Shown: piece after piece, positions 20,537 through 32,426 of the stretch
How positions within the stretch are numbered: the stretch's first letter is position 1
Layout of the letters: the number at the start of each line of letters is the position of its first letter
Assembly: GCF_014633365.1 (NCBI RefSeq)
Contig: NW_026267107.1
Span: 1 to 64,000, forward strand
Direction of reading: 5' to 3'
Source of the DNA: Diospyros lotus
Taxonomy: Eukaryota > Streptophyta > Magnoliopsida > Ericales > Ebenaceae
Length of the DNA stretch: 64,000 nucleotides
The notes under the pieces: model-generated
What the model was told of the DNA's origin: nothing
The model's input: the letters and a program-made list of their open reading frames with translations, nothing else
Database searches by the model: none
Translations under genes and position numbers: made by a program

Positions 20537-22889
20537 TATAACACCCTAGCCTCTTCAAGGCGTTTATAATATGCTACGATTTTTTATTTTTTTTACATAT
20601 ACACAATTTAAAATCCTCAACATACCCATGTAAGTATAGCATTCCTAAAATGAAACTTTAAGGAACAATAAACTTAACCATAAACGGAAGCAGAATCAAA
20701 ACCTAATCATCTCATAACTTGATACGTAAATGCATTCATACATATAATCCGTTCAACGAAGCATTACAATCACAAATGTAAACTAAATACAAAATCATCC
20801 GAATGACTGGTCTTAGCCCTGGCAGAGGACACATAACTTCCACCATGCTCAAGCCTTGATCACCCCTTTGCCCTTTCGACTACTCGTCTTGCCTGGAACG
20901 TGGAATATTCCAAGGACATAGTCCAATATCAGAAGATGAATCTTTTAAGTGAGGGTTAGAATGACATGAATGAATGATGCATGGACATGTATAAACAGAT
21001 ACCCTAGTGTAACTTCCCTGGCAAACCAGCTCAGTACGGAACCCTAGGCAGTAGTCCCGACTTGCACACACGATAGTGGGGCACCCCAAAAGTTCCAACA
21101 GTACCCTTAAGGAATTACGGCTACACTATCAGGGTGACATCCCAATCCCATGCACAAGTAACAATATGCCAATAACATCATGCTAAGTGAAAACCACGAT
21201 TATCGATGCAATAGTATATGAACAAATATGACAAAGATGACCATAAATCTTATGAGTATCATGCATACTTTAAGCAATCACATCACATATAAGATTTAAT
21301 ATAGAGAAAAACCACTCACCTTTCTTCAATATTCAGATGACCTTCAAAAATGCACACTACCTCGATTTGTGTGCTAAGTTTCGAAAGTTGCACCAACACT
21401 CAACTTTAGGCCTTAAGGCACCCTAAACACCATATTCATTCAATAAATATTAGCACCTATTTTTTCATATTTTTCTAAAATTTCTTCCTATATTTCACCA
21501 TGAAAAATCTAAAATAAATACCTACACCAACATTTTTCTAAATATTTCTACACAATAAATCCTAAAATAATTTTCTCAATATTTCTAAAATAAATTTGGA
21601 AAAAACCTGCTGGAAACACGCTCTCACGCGTTTAACGCGTGGTTTGTGAGTGAGAGAATGCACGTGAACTTCACACTCTGGTCTTCTTCTCCAGCTCCGG
21701 CACATCGGCGATGCTGGTTCTCACTCCAGGCTTGCTCTCCTCCTTCAGCCAATCACTATGACACCAAGATTGGCTTGAAAGGAACACCGAAAGGGGTCCA
21801 ACTGACCGATTGAATTCTCGGCCAACTTGACCGCCTAGGTTTCCAGCGAGACTTCGATTCTCCCTCAAACCTACACGAAGGCTCCCTAAACCTTCCAAAA
21901 ACACCCTATAGCCTTCAAGGAACAAAAGCCCTTATCCCTTGCTCTCGATTTTCCCTTTAACGCCTTCAATTTAAGCCTCAAACTTACAAAAGCTCTCAGC
22001 CACTTCGAACCCTATTTATAGCCAAAATCGAGCCTCAACACGTCCAATCCTGTCCACTCCAAGATTTTAATGGCCTTTACCTTCCTTAGATCGACCTAAA
22101 GCCCTCATTGATGCTCTGAAAACGTCCCCTTGAGCCCTCGATTTTCTGGCTAAGACATGGCCAGAATTTCGATCACATCGGCCACCGACATGGCCGATTC
22201 TCGGTCGTGGCCGACCCCTGAGGCAACTAGGCCTAACCCTGCCCCCTCTAGAGACCCTCTCGAACCCTTCACCAGCCGTCTTCGGCGATGGGAGAAGCGG
22301 CTGGCGACTGACAGTGTTCACACTGCCAACTTTTTTCAAAAATTTTGACTTTGCCCCTTTCAAACTTTGAAATTCCTTTTTTGTCCTTTCACTTAGCCCC
22401 TTTCCAAAATTTCCATTGAGGCCCTCAAGCTTTAAAATTTTCATTTCTACCCCGAAAATCTAGAATTTTTGTCCTTTTGACCCCTCTCCGGCATTTTAAA
22501 AAAATTACACTTTGGCCCGAATAACCAATTGAACCGTAATTCCTTTCGTTTCAACCCGAAACCACTTAAGATTTGTTCCTCATGATAATTTTGATTTTTT
22601 TAAGGGTTTTTTTGACTTTTTGGAAGTCCATTACGATAATTGAATTTTTTAGCCTGAATCGAAGCTGTACCAAAAATTATCTCTGACCCGATTTATTTCA
22701 ACGTTAAAAATCATGTCTCGAGACGTTTGTCAGAGACATACCTATTTCCTTAGGTATCTAAACTCCTAGGCCTTCCCTTCGACTGATTCAGTCACTTTCT
22801 CGGGCTATTCTAATCCCGATTCTCATGAAACTTCACATTTTCTTCCCAAAACCTATTCCAAAGATAACCCAAAGTTTTTAGGTATTACA
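20537..22889 (-). mobile_element. Tekay/Del-like gypsy solo LTR, reverse orientation
   Basis: 2353 bp from TATAACACCC (expected TGTAACACCC with one change) to GGTATTACA, flanked by GGCCC/AGCCC. It contains the 'cctggaacgt.gaatattccaaggacatagtcc' region shared with 830-860 and 38795-38830. A TATTTATAG near 22014 gives a minus-strand TATA box. No internal domain remains, so it is most simply a solo LTR made by LTR-LTR recombination. Open frames (22067-22444 and others) are incidental. Confidence 0.78.
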
Positions 22890-22894
22890 AGCCC

Positions 22895-25000
22895 TCCTCA
22901 TAGTAGCCAGCGGACATCGGTTATATATATCGCCAAAATTATCTAAAAGATTACCCAAAAGAGGGAGTGAATTGGGTGTTTTGAATATTTTTATAATAGT
23001 AGAGTAAATATGCATTATAGTTGATTTTAAAAAAATATTTTTCATAACATAAAAGGTGCAACAGTTCAATATAAATTTATATGCAGTAGAACATCGATCG
23101 TGGATATTGATCAAATATATTTTAGATATAAAGTATATAGGTTGCCTTTTGAAAGCATGAATGAAGAGACTATTATGATGACAACAATAAGAATCATTTT
23201 TCTTTTCTAAAAATTTATCTCCAAATCCCACACAAGAAAATATGCATTTTAATAGTCTGAATGAGAACATTGATGATAAAATTCTTTAATGCATAGTTGA
23301 AAAGAGGAACATATTTGTATGAAGCTAATAAAGATAAATCAAGGAAAATATTTTATGGTAGTGAAAAATTAATATTATCAAAGCTTAAGAAGTAAACCAC
23401 ATGAACACAACATTTTTTAGTGGTTCAGCCAACAAACCCAGTCCACTACCTTAGCTCCTCACTAAGCATTTTGAAAACACCCACTAAAGGATTTTAGCTT
23501 TTAGGGATAAACTATAACCTATACATAGTTTTTACAAATTCAATTGAAACCTCCACTTTTTACGCGCTAAGTAGGAACCCCAGCTTTTGCAGAGCAGCTG
23601 TAACCCCCACAGTTAGCTTTTTATACTTGGCTCAACCAAAACCCAATACACAGCCTTTCAAAGGATTAGGCATAACCTTTTACAAGTTTCACAAATATTG
23701 TGAAAGGATTTCTCAAGAAAAAAATATGAAATGAAACAATGATTGCAGACATTCTCTTGGACAAAAGAGTTGCAAGATATGAATTTATAAAACACTCAAC
23801 TCTCTTGTTTCTAGTTTCTGGTTCAAGAAGATCTTCATGAGGCTTTACCAAATAATGGCTTGAAGTGAAAAAGTATAAATATGGAAGACTATCACTCAAG
23901 TAACGAACTTTTCCCTAAAAATAAGTTCGGATTTGCTATATCAAGATTTAGGTTACCTCTACATTACTTGGACAACAATGACCTGATCACTTGCAACACT
24001 TAGCCTTTTATAGAAGTTTGAGACTTGGGTTTTGCCTTGTTATCTGCATATACTCACAATTTTTTTTTATTTGACTAATAACAATCAAATTTGTCAAGAA
24101 ATATATGCATTTTATAAAGATAGACATTTTGCACATTATATATAAGCATATTTATCATCTTGTTACTAAAGAACATGATCAGACATTTTAAAATAAAGAG
24201 ATAAAGCTCAAATGGTCAAAAATTGTTCTTTCTTTTTTCTCTGAATAACGACTATAAAATTCAAAATCTGACAGAGAATACTTGACTAACTTTTAGTTTT
24301 ACTCAACTAATATAGCACGTTACTCGATTGGATATTCAATGTAATCGATTATATAAAGGGCTTACTCGAGTATGACCCAATTATTACTTGACTATCACAT
24401 AAGCCACAGAAACTTGCGTTATTTACTCGATTACAAAGCTAAGATTATTCGACTAATACAAAACTTTACTCGAGTACAAACACTTGATACTCAATTAACT
24501 TTAAGACCAAAAACTTAGCCAGCATCTAACCTATCTTTACTCGATTAAAAAGTTTATATACTCGAGTACAAATTTACATTAGTCGATTATCAAGAAAGCT
24601 TTACTCGATTAAAAAATGCTCAAAAGCTTTGATACAAAAGATACTCAATTTTCAGAAAGGATTTACTCAAGTACAAAATATTGATACTTGATTAAAAATA
24701 ACTCCTTACTCGATTAAATTTAAAATAACAGAAAATTGCAAAAGGCACTCGAGTATAGGATTTTGATAGTTGATTATAAAATGTTTTTTTTTACTTGATT
24801 AAGCAGATACATGTAATCGACTAATTTGAAAAACAAGTTGAGCATTACTCGATTGGATTTAAACCATACTTGATTGAAAAAATATTTTTAAAATCTTTAC
24901 TCGATTAACACACAGAGTTTACTCTATTTGTTCTCATAAGCTTTATGAAATACTCTATTAATATGAACATATTATCAAACTTAAGCGAAGTTCAAAATGT
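22895..25000 (-). mobile_element. LTR-like element with ACTCGAGTA motif array, cut by assembly gap
   Basis: Opens near 22960 with CCCAAAAGAGGGAGTGAATT, the same block as in 6570-7718 and, inverted, near 33000. The orientation is therefore reverse. From about 24265 to 24940 it holds roughly 25 ACTCGATTA/ACTCGAGTA-like motifs. The end is lost in the N run. No ORF of note. Its left boundary is uncertain because it abuts the TSD of the solo LTR at 20537-22889. Confidence 0.5.
24265..24940. repeat. Irregular array of ACTCGATTA / ACTCGAGTA motifs
   Basis: About 25 motifs in 675 bp, typically TTTACTCGATTA, TACTCGAGTA (a 10-bp palindrome) and decayed forms (ACTTGATTA, ATTCGACTA, ACTCAATTA). Spacers are 10-40 bp and unrelated to each other. 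Confidence 0.85.
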
Positions 25001-25100
25001 NNNNNNNNNNNNNNNNNNNNNNNNNNNNNNNNNNNNNNNNNNNNNNNNNNNNNNNNNNNNNNNNNNNNNNNNNNNNNNNNNNNNNNNNNNNNNNNNNNNN
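25001..25100. other. Assembly gap (100 N)
   Basis: Exactly 100 N, the conventional placeholder for a gap of unknown size. Sequence on the two sides belongs to different repeats. Confidence 0.99.
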
Positions 25101-27709
25101 TATATAGGCGCGGTTGGGTTTTTGGCCAGTTGTTTAAATTCAGATCTACGGAGATCTGACTGTTGGATTTGCTTGGTTTTTGGATAGGTTGGTCGAAATA
25201 CTTGAGGGTGTCAAATGGCGGTCTTAGATTGCCAAAAATCACTGGCCACGGTGGCTCGCGATGAATGGCAGTGAGTCTTTATTTTTGGTCAAAAAATTAA
25301 ACCCTAGATCTACGAAAATCTAGCCGTCCGATCTTTATCATTTTTGGGTATGTTGATCGCCTTGGTGCAACGCACCTCGTGGTTGCCTCTGATCGTCAGA
25401 AAAATGGACGACGGTTGGCGATGGCCAGAATTCGTCCTATGTTGGGCAAAAATTAATTTCTCGATCTGCTAAGATCTAACCGTCTGATGGCTCTCATTTT
25501 TAGATATGTCATTTTTTGTGGCGAGGGCTTCGATTTAATATGTTGGTCGACCATATTTTACTGGCCAGCGGCGACAGAATGACGAGAAGAAAGAAAAAAA
25601 GAAGCCCTTAGGCTAGTTTATAGAATGACCCAATGTGTTGGGTATGGTTTCACCCAGTTTGGCTGCCCTTGGGTTGGCCCACTTGACTTGTTATCTCTTC
25701 TTGTCACTTGTCCGTGAACCTAGGATAACTTGGTTAGGTTGGTCCTACTCAGGATATCGACGTTAGTCTAATTTGGGTTCTCTTTAGGTTTCTTGGAATT
25801 GCCGATGTGACTGGTGAGTCACTTTGTTGATAGGAGTTCTAAGGACGAAGTCCTATTAGATAACTCGAGACCGAGCAAGACTGACCCCGAGTGTGTTCTA
25901 GGCTAGCCTATGATGATGACTTGGGTTTATCCCAAATATTGATTTTTGATGGATTCATATTATTTCGAGGCTAGCACATTGCAAATCATTTTTTTAAGCC
26001 ATCTATTAAATCACTAATTAATTAATTATTATGTTTTTAAAAATTTACAAATTGAGTTATAAATATAAATATATGTGTTTTGAAAAAGAAAAACTTTAAA
26101 ATATATTATCTATATTAAAAGAAATCTACTTTAAGGGTGAATATAGAAATATATATATATATATTTATTCTTATTGCAGCCTATAAGTGGGTGTGTAGTT
26201 CCACTATACACTTATGCGTAACATGCAAGGCGAGGCATGATGACGTTCTCGATGGCTAAACTCGACGAATTCCATGGCGACAAATTCAAATATCGTGCGG
26301 GCCAAGGTATAAAATAACTGATTCAGGGTGTTAGGCAATGGTTAGGACTTTCGGTAATTTTTATTACGTTGCTACTTTTATTACCCAAATGTGAACACCC
26401 TATTCTATTTATTGTAGGCTTGGATTCCCAGGATTTTGCTCGATCTTCTCCCTAGGCTCGGACTTGAGTCATTCCTTCCTAGGTGAGTAGACAGAATATG
26501 TTATGTTTAACTTATTTTGTGCACTTATATATTGTTCCATGCATAACTTGTATATGATTTTTATATGCGGATCATATAGAAAAATACTTTTAAATGTTTT
26601 TAAATGCATGAAATATTTTCATCCTACTGGGAGAGACATAAGCAGAAAGATTATGAATGATACCCTAACTGATTCTTGTTTTTGAGTATGTGAAATATTG
26701 AATGATATGGTGCATTTTGGGCACCACATGAAATGATAAATGGTTATGACTTGTGCATTAAGTAGGGTATCATTTTCATTATTATTAGAGGACTAACTAG
26801 TAGATTCCCTAGTGACTCACAGTAGGAAAAGATCATGGTATTGTGAGGCCTAGCATGCCAAGGCCATGAGAGACATGGATAGTATGTTTCAGCACTGATA
26901 TCACGTGGGCTATTATGGTATTATAGTGTGATGATGATGTACGTGCCAGTATATGTACTTGTGTGCATGTGTGTATAGGTGCTAGGCCAGTTTCTACTAG
27001 TGTGTCATCAGATTCGGTGCATGTATCACATATAAAAAGTATAGGAGACTTAGGTGGTTAGGTGAGCAACTTATAGGGGTTATCTCTAGGCACCTATTTT
27101 TCCTGGACTATGTCTTTTTTTTTTTAACCTCAAATTATGTAACTTATGGTACACATACTCGTTGTTCACCTTACTATTATGTTATTATATCCATGATATT
27201 CATCCTAGCATTTTTATTGCATACTCTCCTAGTGGGCATGACATACCTTATACTCATGAGTCCACAAGACTCACCCCTTTTTTTTTTTAAAAAAATATTT
27301 TTAGGAGATTTTTCTTTTGAATACTGGTCCATCAGATCTTCTGGTATGATGTCAAACTTCTTTTGATTCCTGATTTGATATAAGATGCACATGTATTGTT
27401 GAGTCTATTCTTTTGTACTTTATTTTTGTGGTACATAATTATGCCAAAAGCCCAATATATGGGAGTGTATATGTATTTATGACAGTATGACGAAGGAAAT
27501 TCATTTTTTTTTCTGTAGCTGTTGTATATGAGATATTCAGATTTTTGTGGAAAGTTGGTATAGTATTTTATTTCATGTCTCTATATTTTGTCAATAGTAT
27601 TAGTGTTTTTAGCAAATCGAGCTAGAGAAGTGGCTTACTAATCCACAGTGGGGCCGCTAGGCCTAGGGATTAGTGTTGGTCATGACTTATTAGAAATCGG
27701 ATCATGACA
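25101..27709 (+). mobile_element. Gypsy-type LTR with tandem leader repeats, left end missing
   Basis: 25130-25590 is about three diverged units of roughly 150 bp, each with 'agatctac.gagatct.accgt.tgat' followed by 'tttttggatatgtt' and a '.tggcca.cg.tggc' block. Further right are 'ctaggtgagtagacagaatatg' (26480; compare the 'aaggtgagtag' block of the 8707 LTR) and a probable right end at ATCATGACA (about 27709). No coding domain is present. I read it as one LTR in plus orientation, but without the left end or a TSD this is tentative. Confidence 0.45.
25130..25590. repeat. Diverged tandem repeat, about 150-bp unit, three copies
   Basis: Each unit contains an AGATCTNNNGNAGATCT-like inverted pair followed by 'ccgtc.gatc/ggct' and 'tttttggatatgt'. 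Confidence 0.6.
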
Positions 27710-28957
27710 TGGAAAGCATGAAACCATGAGTCGCTACTTCCAAAACCCAATGCACAAACCTCATAACAAATCAAGTCTTCCCTCGAGCTTCCCCCGAGCT
27801 AGCCTAAAATCAAGTCTTCCCTTGAGTTTCTCCCGAGCTAGTCTAAAAATTGAGCCAAAGCTCCCCCGAGTTAGTACTCCTGTTACCAAGCCTAGCACGG
27901 TCCTCTTGTTTGGCATAAAAGTAATAATAGCAATAATAATAACTACGCGCAATGAAACTATGCAATGCACAAATAAGAATGCAATGACGTAGTAAGCATC
28001 AATGTGATACATTTGCCCCCATAAGCCAGGCATCAGGCCATGCTTTGCCCACATAGTAATACACATCCAATGCAATGCTTGTGCCCCTAGTCAATCTAAA
28101 ATTCCCGTGTCCAAGCACTCACAAAATATGGCCCCCCATTGATGCAATTCCTAGATCCCAACACACATTGTCAACATAAGACTATAATTAAATAAATATT
28201 AAATTCACATACAAGAGACCAAGAATCGTTACATATTCAACCATCTAGAACCTAACCCAACTAGGTGCAACATCATTCCCAAGGAAATAGGGCGATACAA
28301 AGTCCTGTGATGGTTAGAAATAATTATCACAAAGGGTCTTTTATTTAACTTAAAACCATTGTCAACAACTCACAAGTTTAATATTTGAAACCAGATTAGG
28401 GTAATGGAGGAAATGAAATACGCAAGACGATGAGAACTTGTGTAAAGATCAACTAGCAAGCAAGAAGGGCTTAGAACTTGCCTTTAGATAGCTAATTCTC
28501 GTCTTTCCCGCACTCCTGTTGTGAAGTAATATATTTACAGAGAATAGTGAGATACGACCCAACATAATTAAATCTGACCGTGTAAAATTTATAATTTAAT
28601 CATACCAAGCTTCTAATAATTTTTTCCCACACTTAACTGGTTGTCTTAAACTCCAAATAAATTGATTTTTTCCACATATAATTACACCCAACAACCCTTA
28701 CATGAACAAACTGAACAATGAAGATGGACTCGAGGGAGGGGAATACTCGCTCATGCCTCAGCCTCATGCTGCTGCTATATTTTTTCCTGAATTCCCCACT
28801 GCCTCCCACTACCTTCTGCTAGCTTTATTTTCCATCATCCATCAACTTACAACATAATATATATATATATATATTCTATTGTATTTGTTTAATAGCCAAT
28901 ACTTGGAAGAGAGAGAGAACTATGGGGAAATAGAGACACAATATATCATACATATAT
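27710..28957. other. Non-coding DNA; short tandem repeat at 27770-27880
   Basis: Three imperfect copies of about 45 bp ('aaatcaagtcttccc..gagc.tcccccgagctag') at 27765-27880. After that the sequence looks low-copy and AT-rich with a (TA)n run at 28857-28873. I see no convincing gene. It may be old host intergenic DNA. Confidence 0.4.
28953..28957. repeat. 5-bp target site duplication (solo LTR 28958-30647)
   Basis: TATAT here and at 30648-30652. Exact, but low complexity in a TA-rich region. Confidence 0.55.
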
Positions 28958-30647
28958 TGTAACACCTAATATTTTAGAATCAAATATGATGTAATACTCG
29001 AGATTTCTAGATTCAGATACTTGAGGAAATAGGATATTTCAAGGGATTGTGGAAATCTTGAGACAAAAATTCAGTTTCTGAACCAAGGGCAAAATCATAA
29101 ATATTAAAGTTTGGGTAAAAGTGTAATTTACCTAAAATCTTGGGGATATTAGTGTAATTTATCCTTTCTTTTGGGACTAAAATGCAATTTTAAAAATGGC
29201 CCAGGGACCCAATTGCAAGGGGTCTAAGTGTAATTACCTGAAAAGTTTGGGTCAAGGTGGAATTATCAAAAGCTTGGGGCGAGAGTGCCATATTTGAAAG
29301 GCTCGAGTCAAAGAGTAATAATACAAAGGTTGTGGATGTGAGCTTATATTCCAATATAGTTTTGAAAAGTTTTGGATTTCAAATCTTATTAAATATAGCT
29401 TTGGATTTCAAATGGATTTAAATTCACCTTTGGATAATTTTGAAATCCAAGACTTAGTCTCCAAACCTTATCCTCGAGGACACATGGCAAGCAACCATTG
29501 GCCACTTGGAAGATAAGATAAGGTCACATGATGGTTCATAATGACCTCCTGATGTGGCATCGCATGATTGGCCAGAAAAGCTTACTTAACCTCCAAATTT
29601 GATAAAGTATTCAAACCTTATCCATAAGGATGCAAGCATTTATTGGCCACACATGGAAGGTAATAATGAAGCCTCGTGATGATGGGACATATGAAGAAAC
29701 ATGATTGGCCAAAAATGTCTATAAATAGGCCTTAAGGTAGTTCACAAGTTTTACAATAATTTGGGAAAGGTTGAGAGAATTAAAAGAGAGGATTTAGTGC
29801 TAGACTAAGGGGAAATTTCTACAAAAAGAAGGAGAAAATTTGGTGTAGAAACGAGAGTAAAATAGGCTCGCTAAAAAATTTGGGTCATTCCCAACCAAAT
29901 TGAGGTTAGTATACTATGAACTATCTACAATGTTTAATCGTGGTCATGAATCATGTTTATGTGGTCCTTCATCTTATGTTTCAAGCAAGTTATGGGACAT
30001 GGGTTTAGTAGTGCTACGTACGGAGGTTCTTTCTCGTGCAACTTGGTAGAACCTATCGTGTCCCCTCATGTTATACGTTCATATTTCAAGTTCATGTCAT
30101 GTCATGTTTAAATATGCCTGATGGTTCTCTTTTACTTACTGAGATTTGGGTAATCGCACCCCTTATGTTTCCCCCCTCAAGTGATCATGAATGAGGAGAT
30201 CGGGGTGTGAACATGGAGCGTGGTGGCTCGGTAAAAGGAATTTTCAAGAATTTTAGTTTCAACTTTCTTGGAATTTTATTTAATTTAAAGAAAGTCTGGT
30301 TTCAGATTTCTCTATACAGATGCTATTGCTACAAAGCATATTTGCGAAATCTTTCTTTCTTCTGTTGAAACCATGTTTTTCGTGTCAAACTTTATATTTA
30401 CACGAAATATGCTTGGAATTTTATTATGTTTGAAACTTTATTCAAGTTTATAAAAATCTTGTTTCTCAAGTTTTTCTGTGCTAAATCTTGAAGTTTATGT
30501 GAATATTATTATTATTAAGCATGTTGAATTTTTTTTTTTTAAATTTATGAAAATTATATTTAAAGAGTGTGGAAGTTTGTTTTTTCTTTTTTCATGGCAT
30601 GTTTTGGTTGTTCCAAAGTAGCATATTTTTAAGTTACAGATGTCACA
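28958..30647 (+). mobile_element. Tekay-like gypsy solo LTR, plus orientation
   Basis: 1690 bp, TGTAACACC to TGTCACA, flanked by TATAT. 28989-29770 aligns, inverted, with about 39980-40551 of the chimeric solo LTR (shared 'acttgaggaaataggatatt' and 'gtgtaatttacctaaaa' text). CTATAAATAGGCC near 29720 is the likely TATA box. The terminus is partly duplicated: a second TGTAATACTC start sits at 28989. No coding domain. Confidence 0.72.
29720..29728 (+). promoter_or_regulatory. LTR TATA box
   Basis: CTATAAATAGGCC about 760 bp into the LTR. The same motif, inverted, occurs in the related LTR fragment near 222. Confidence 0.5.
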
Positions 30648-30652
30648 TATAT

Positions 30653-31372
30653 AGATATATTATATTGGGGCAGCACACACGTGGAAGGTGATTGAAGAAT
30701 GGAGAAGAAGCTGCCGCCTTCCTATCTTATTTGGCAGAATTTCCAAAGGACTCCAGCTGCGTTTTATACATATATACATGCAACCTGATATACATATATG
30801 CGCACATATATATATATATATCCATTGTACACGGTAGCCTTAGAAATTAATCCTCCAATTTCTTCCAATTCCACGGATCCTCTCCTTGCGTGACCAACAT
30901 TGGAAGCTAGCACCAGCCTCCTCCACTTCTCAATTCCTAAACAATATATTAATATAATATTATCATCATGTGCTATTATTATATTATATGTTGAGATAAT
31001 GTACATATTACTTCTTGATATGTATGTTGGGACCTACCTGCAGCCTCTTAATTCCCTTCTTTGATATTAATATAATATTTAATATGTTTTCATTATAATG
31101 CATACAATTATGCAGGGCCACCCCATTCCAAATGACTTCCTTACATCATCATCATCATCATCATTATTATTATTATTATTATTTAATACATCACATATTA
31201 CATATTAATTATTATATTAATTTTTTTTGCTAACTATAAACACTGAATGATGGTCTAATTCTCATTTAAAAATGTAATGTTTTTCACTAAATTTTTCAAA
31301 TCTAAAAAATACAAGAATTAATAATTATTATTTATTTTGAAAATACTAGAATGTTACAACTAAGTTGTTCAG
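30653..31372. other. Low-copy-looking AT-rich DNA with microsatellites
   Basis: Contains (TA)n at about 30808-30820 and a TCATCA/TTATTA run at 31146-31182. It does not resemble the LTRs in this window and flanks the solo LTR on the same side as 27710-28957. One possible minus-strand exon is listed separately. Confidence 0.4.
30833..30936 (-). other. Possible host exon, unidentified
   Basis: On the minus strand a T-rich tract ending TTTAG (acceptor, just right of 30936) precedes 104 bp with higher GC and an open frame including KWRRLVLASNVGHARRG, ending before GTGTAC (donor at 30832). Flanking DNA is AT-rich and intron-like. I do not recognise the product. A chance open frame is the main alternative. 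Confidence 0.22.
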
Positions 31373-31853
31373 TTGTTTCTTCAAGCTGTGAAGGGGCATA
31401 AGGAGTTTATAGGGCTACAAAAAAAGCACAACAATGACACCCTATTCACTGAGTCTTTACCAAAGGTAGATCATTTTGAAATTTGGTGGATAGTGGTGAG
31501 GCCACCACTAACCTGGCAAGCTCCTCAATTTTGGTGGATCGAGAAGGTGAGGAAGAGGAACGACTTTAAGATGCCAGGGGTCATGTTGGTGATAGGAGCA
31601 CATTACGTTGCAGTAGATTGATTTCTTAGAGCTAAGCCTTTAACGTAGAGTAACACCCTAAGGGGTAAAACCTTGAGAAGGAGAAGAAGAGGAAGACCCC
31701 AAGGGTGCTTACCTTCCTTCTTTCATTTTTTCCTGTGTTTTTTCTTCATTTTACTTATGTTTCAAGTTATGTGCCTCGTATATGAGTTCTAATATTATTT
31801 CATTTTTTGGCTTGCAGTAATGAAAGGCTTTAGAGAAATGGCCCAAGCGAGAG
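31373..31853 (+). pseudogene. Tat-type gag-like fragment
   Basis: The open frame 31373-31621 contains HFEIWWIVVRPPLTWQAPQF, clearly related to HYFDTCWFVVDPPL in the gag-like ORF at 36402. That region resembles the 'putative gypsy-type transposon' domain (Pfam Transposase_28 as I recall it), which belongs to Tat-like gag proteins. It starts without the upstream domain and runs into non-coding sequence with a possible donor at about 31705. It is interrupted at about 31854 by an LTR. Confidence 0.6.
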
Positions 31854-32149
31854 TGTGATATTTTACTCTTGTGATTGGTTTTGATAATGAAAAATAAATA
31901 GTTTTATACTCTAAGTTAAAGTTCATTATTTTAAACAAAAATCAATTTCAATTACATTGTTAAAATTGCATCAAATCAAATGAATTATGATTTTTTTAGA
32001 TATGTATACTTATATGGAGATTTGCAAAAATATCATGTTTTAAATAAATCTCCTAAACGATTTTTAAAATTTTATTTTGAATCGATGGCCAAATGGAACA
32101 AAAAAATTTCATAATGGAGCAAAACATTTCAAAGGCAAAAGACCATCTG

Positions 32150-32330
32150 TTGACTGGTTCTAGTAACCTGTCGATCGTTTTAGCATTTTGGACCAAACTG
32201 TCGACCGTTCGCCTTAGGGTTGTCGACCGTTCGCCTTAGGGCTGTCGATCATCAAAATGTATGCATATTTTTGAAATTTAACCTAACCTATTGACCGATT
32301 ACTTGAATCTGTCGATCATTTTTATTGCAG
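32150..32330. repeat. Cluster of CTGTCGACCGTT-like motifs
   Basis: Six or seven copies: TGTTGACTGGTT, TGTCGATCGTTT, TGTCGACCGTTC (twice, in a 22-bp direct repeat), TGTCGATCATC, ATTGACCGATTA and TGTCGATCATTT. All centre on TCGA/TCGAC. Confidence 0.8.
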
Positions 32331-32416
32331 AAAGTTCCAACAGCTAGTTTGTCCACTCATCTAAGACACTTCTCCCACTACCAAAAGTTATATTTTTGAA
32401 AGATCTCATCAAACAC

Positions 32417-32426
32417 TATAAATAGA
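32417..32426 (+). promoter_or_regulatory. LTR TATA box
   Basis: CTATAAATAG downstream of the motif cluster and upstream of the probable transcribed part of the LTR. Confidence 0.5.

Noticed and set aside
25001..25100. Frames spanning the N run
   Set aside because: Translated through unknown bases; not real.
30764..30832. Part of an 80-residue minus-strand frame ending in Ile/Tyr/Val repeats
   Set aside because: The C-terminal part is a translated (TA)n microsatellite. Only the GC-richer 104 bp upstream was kept as a possible exon.
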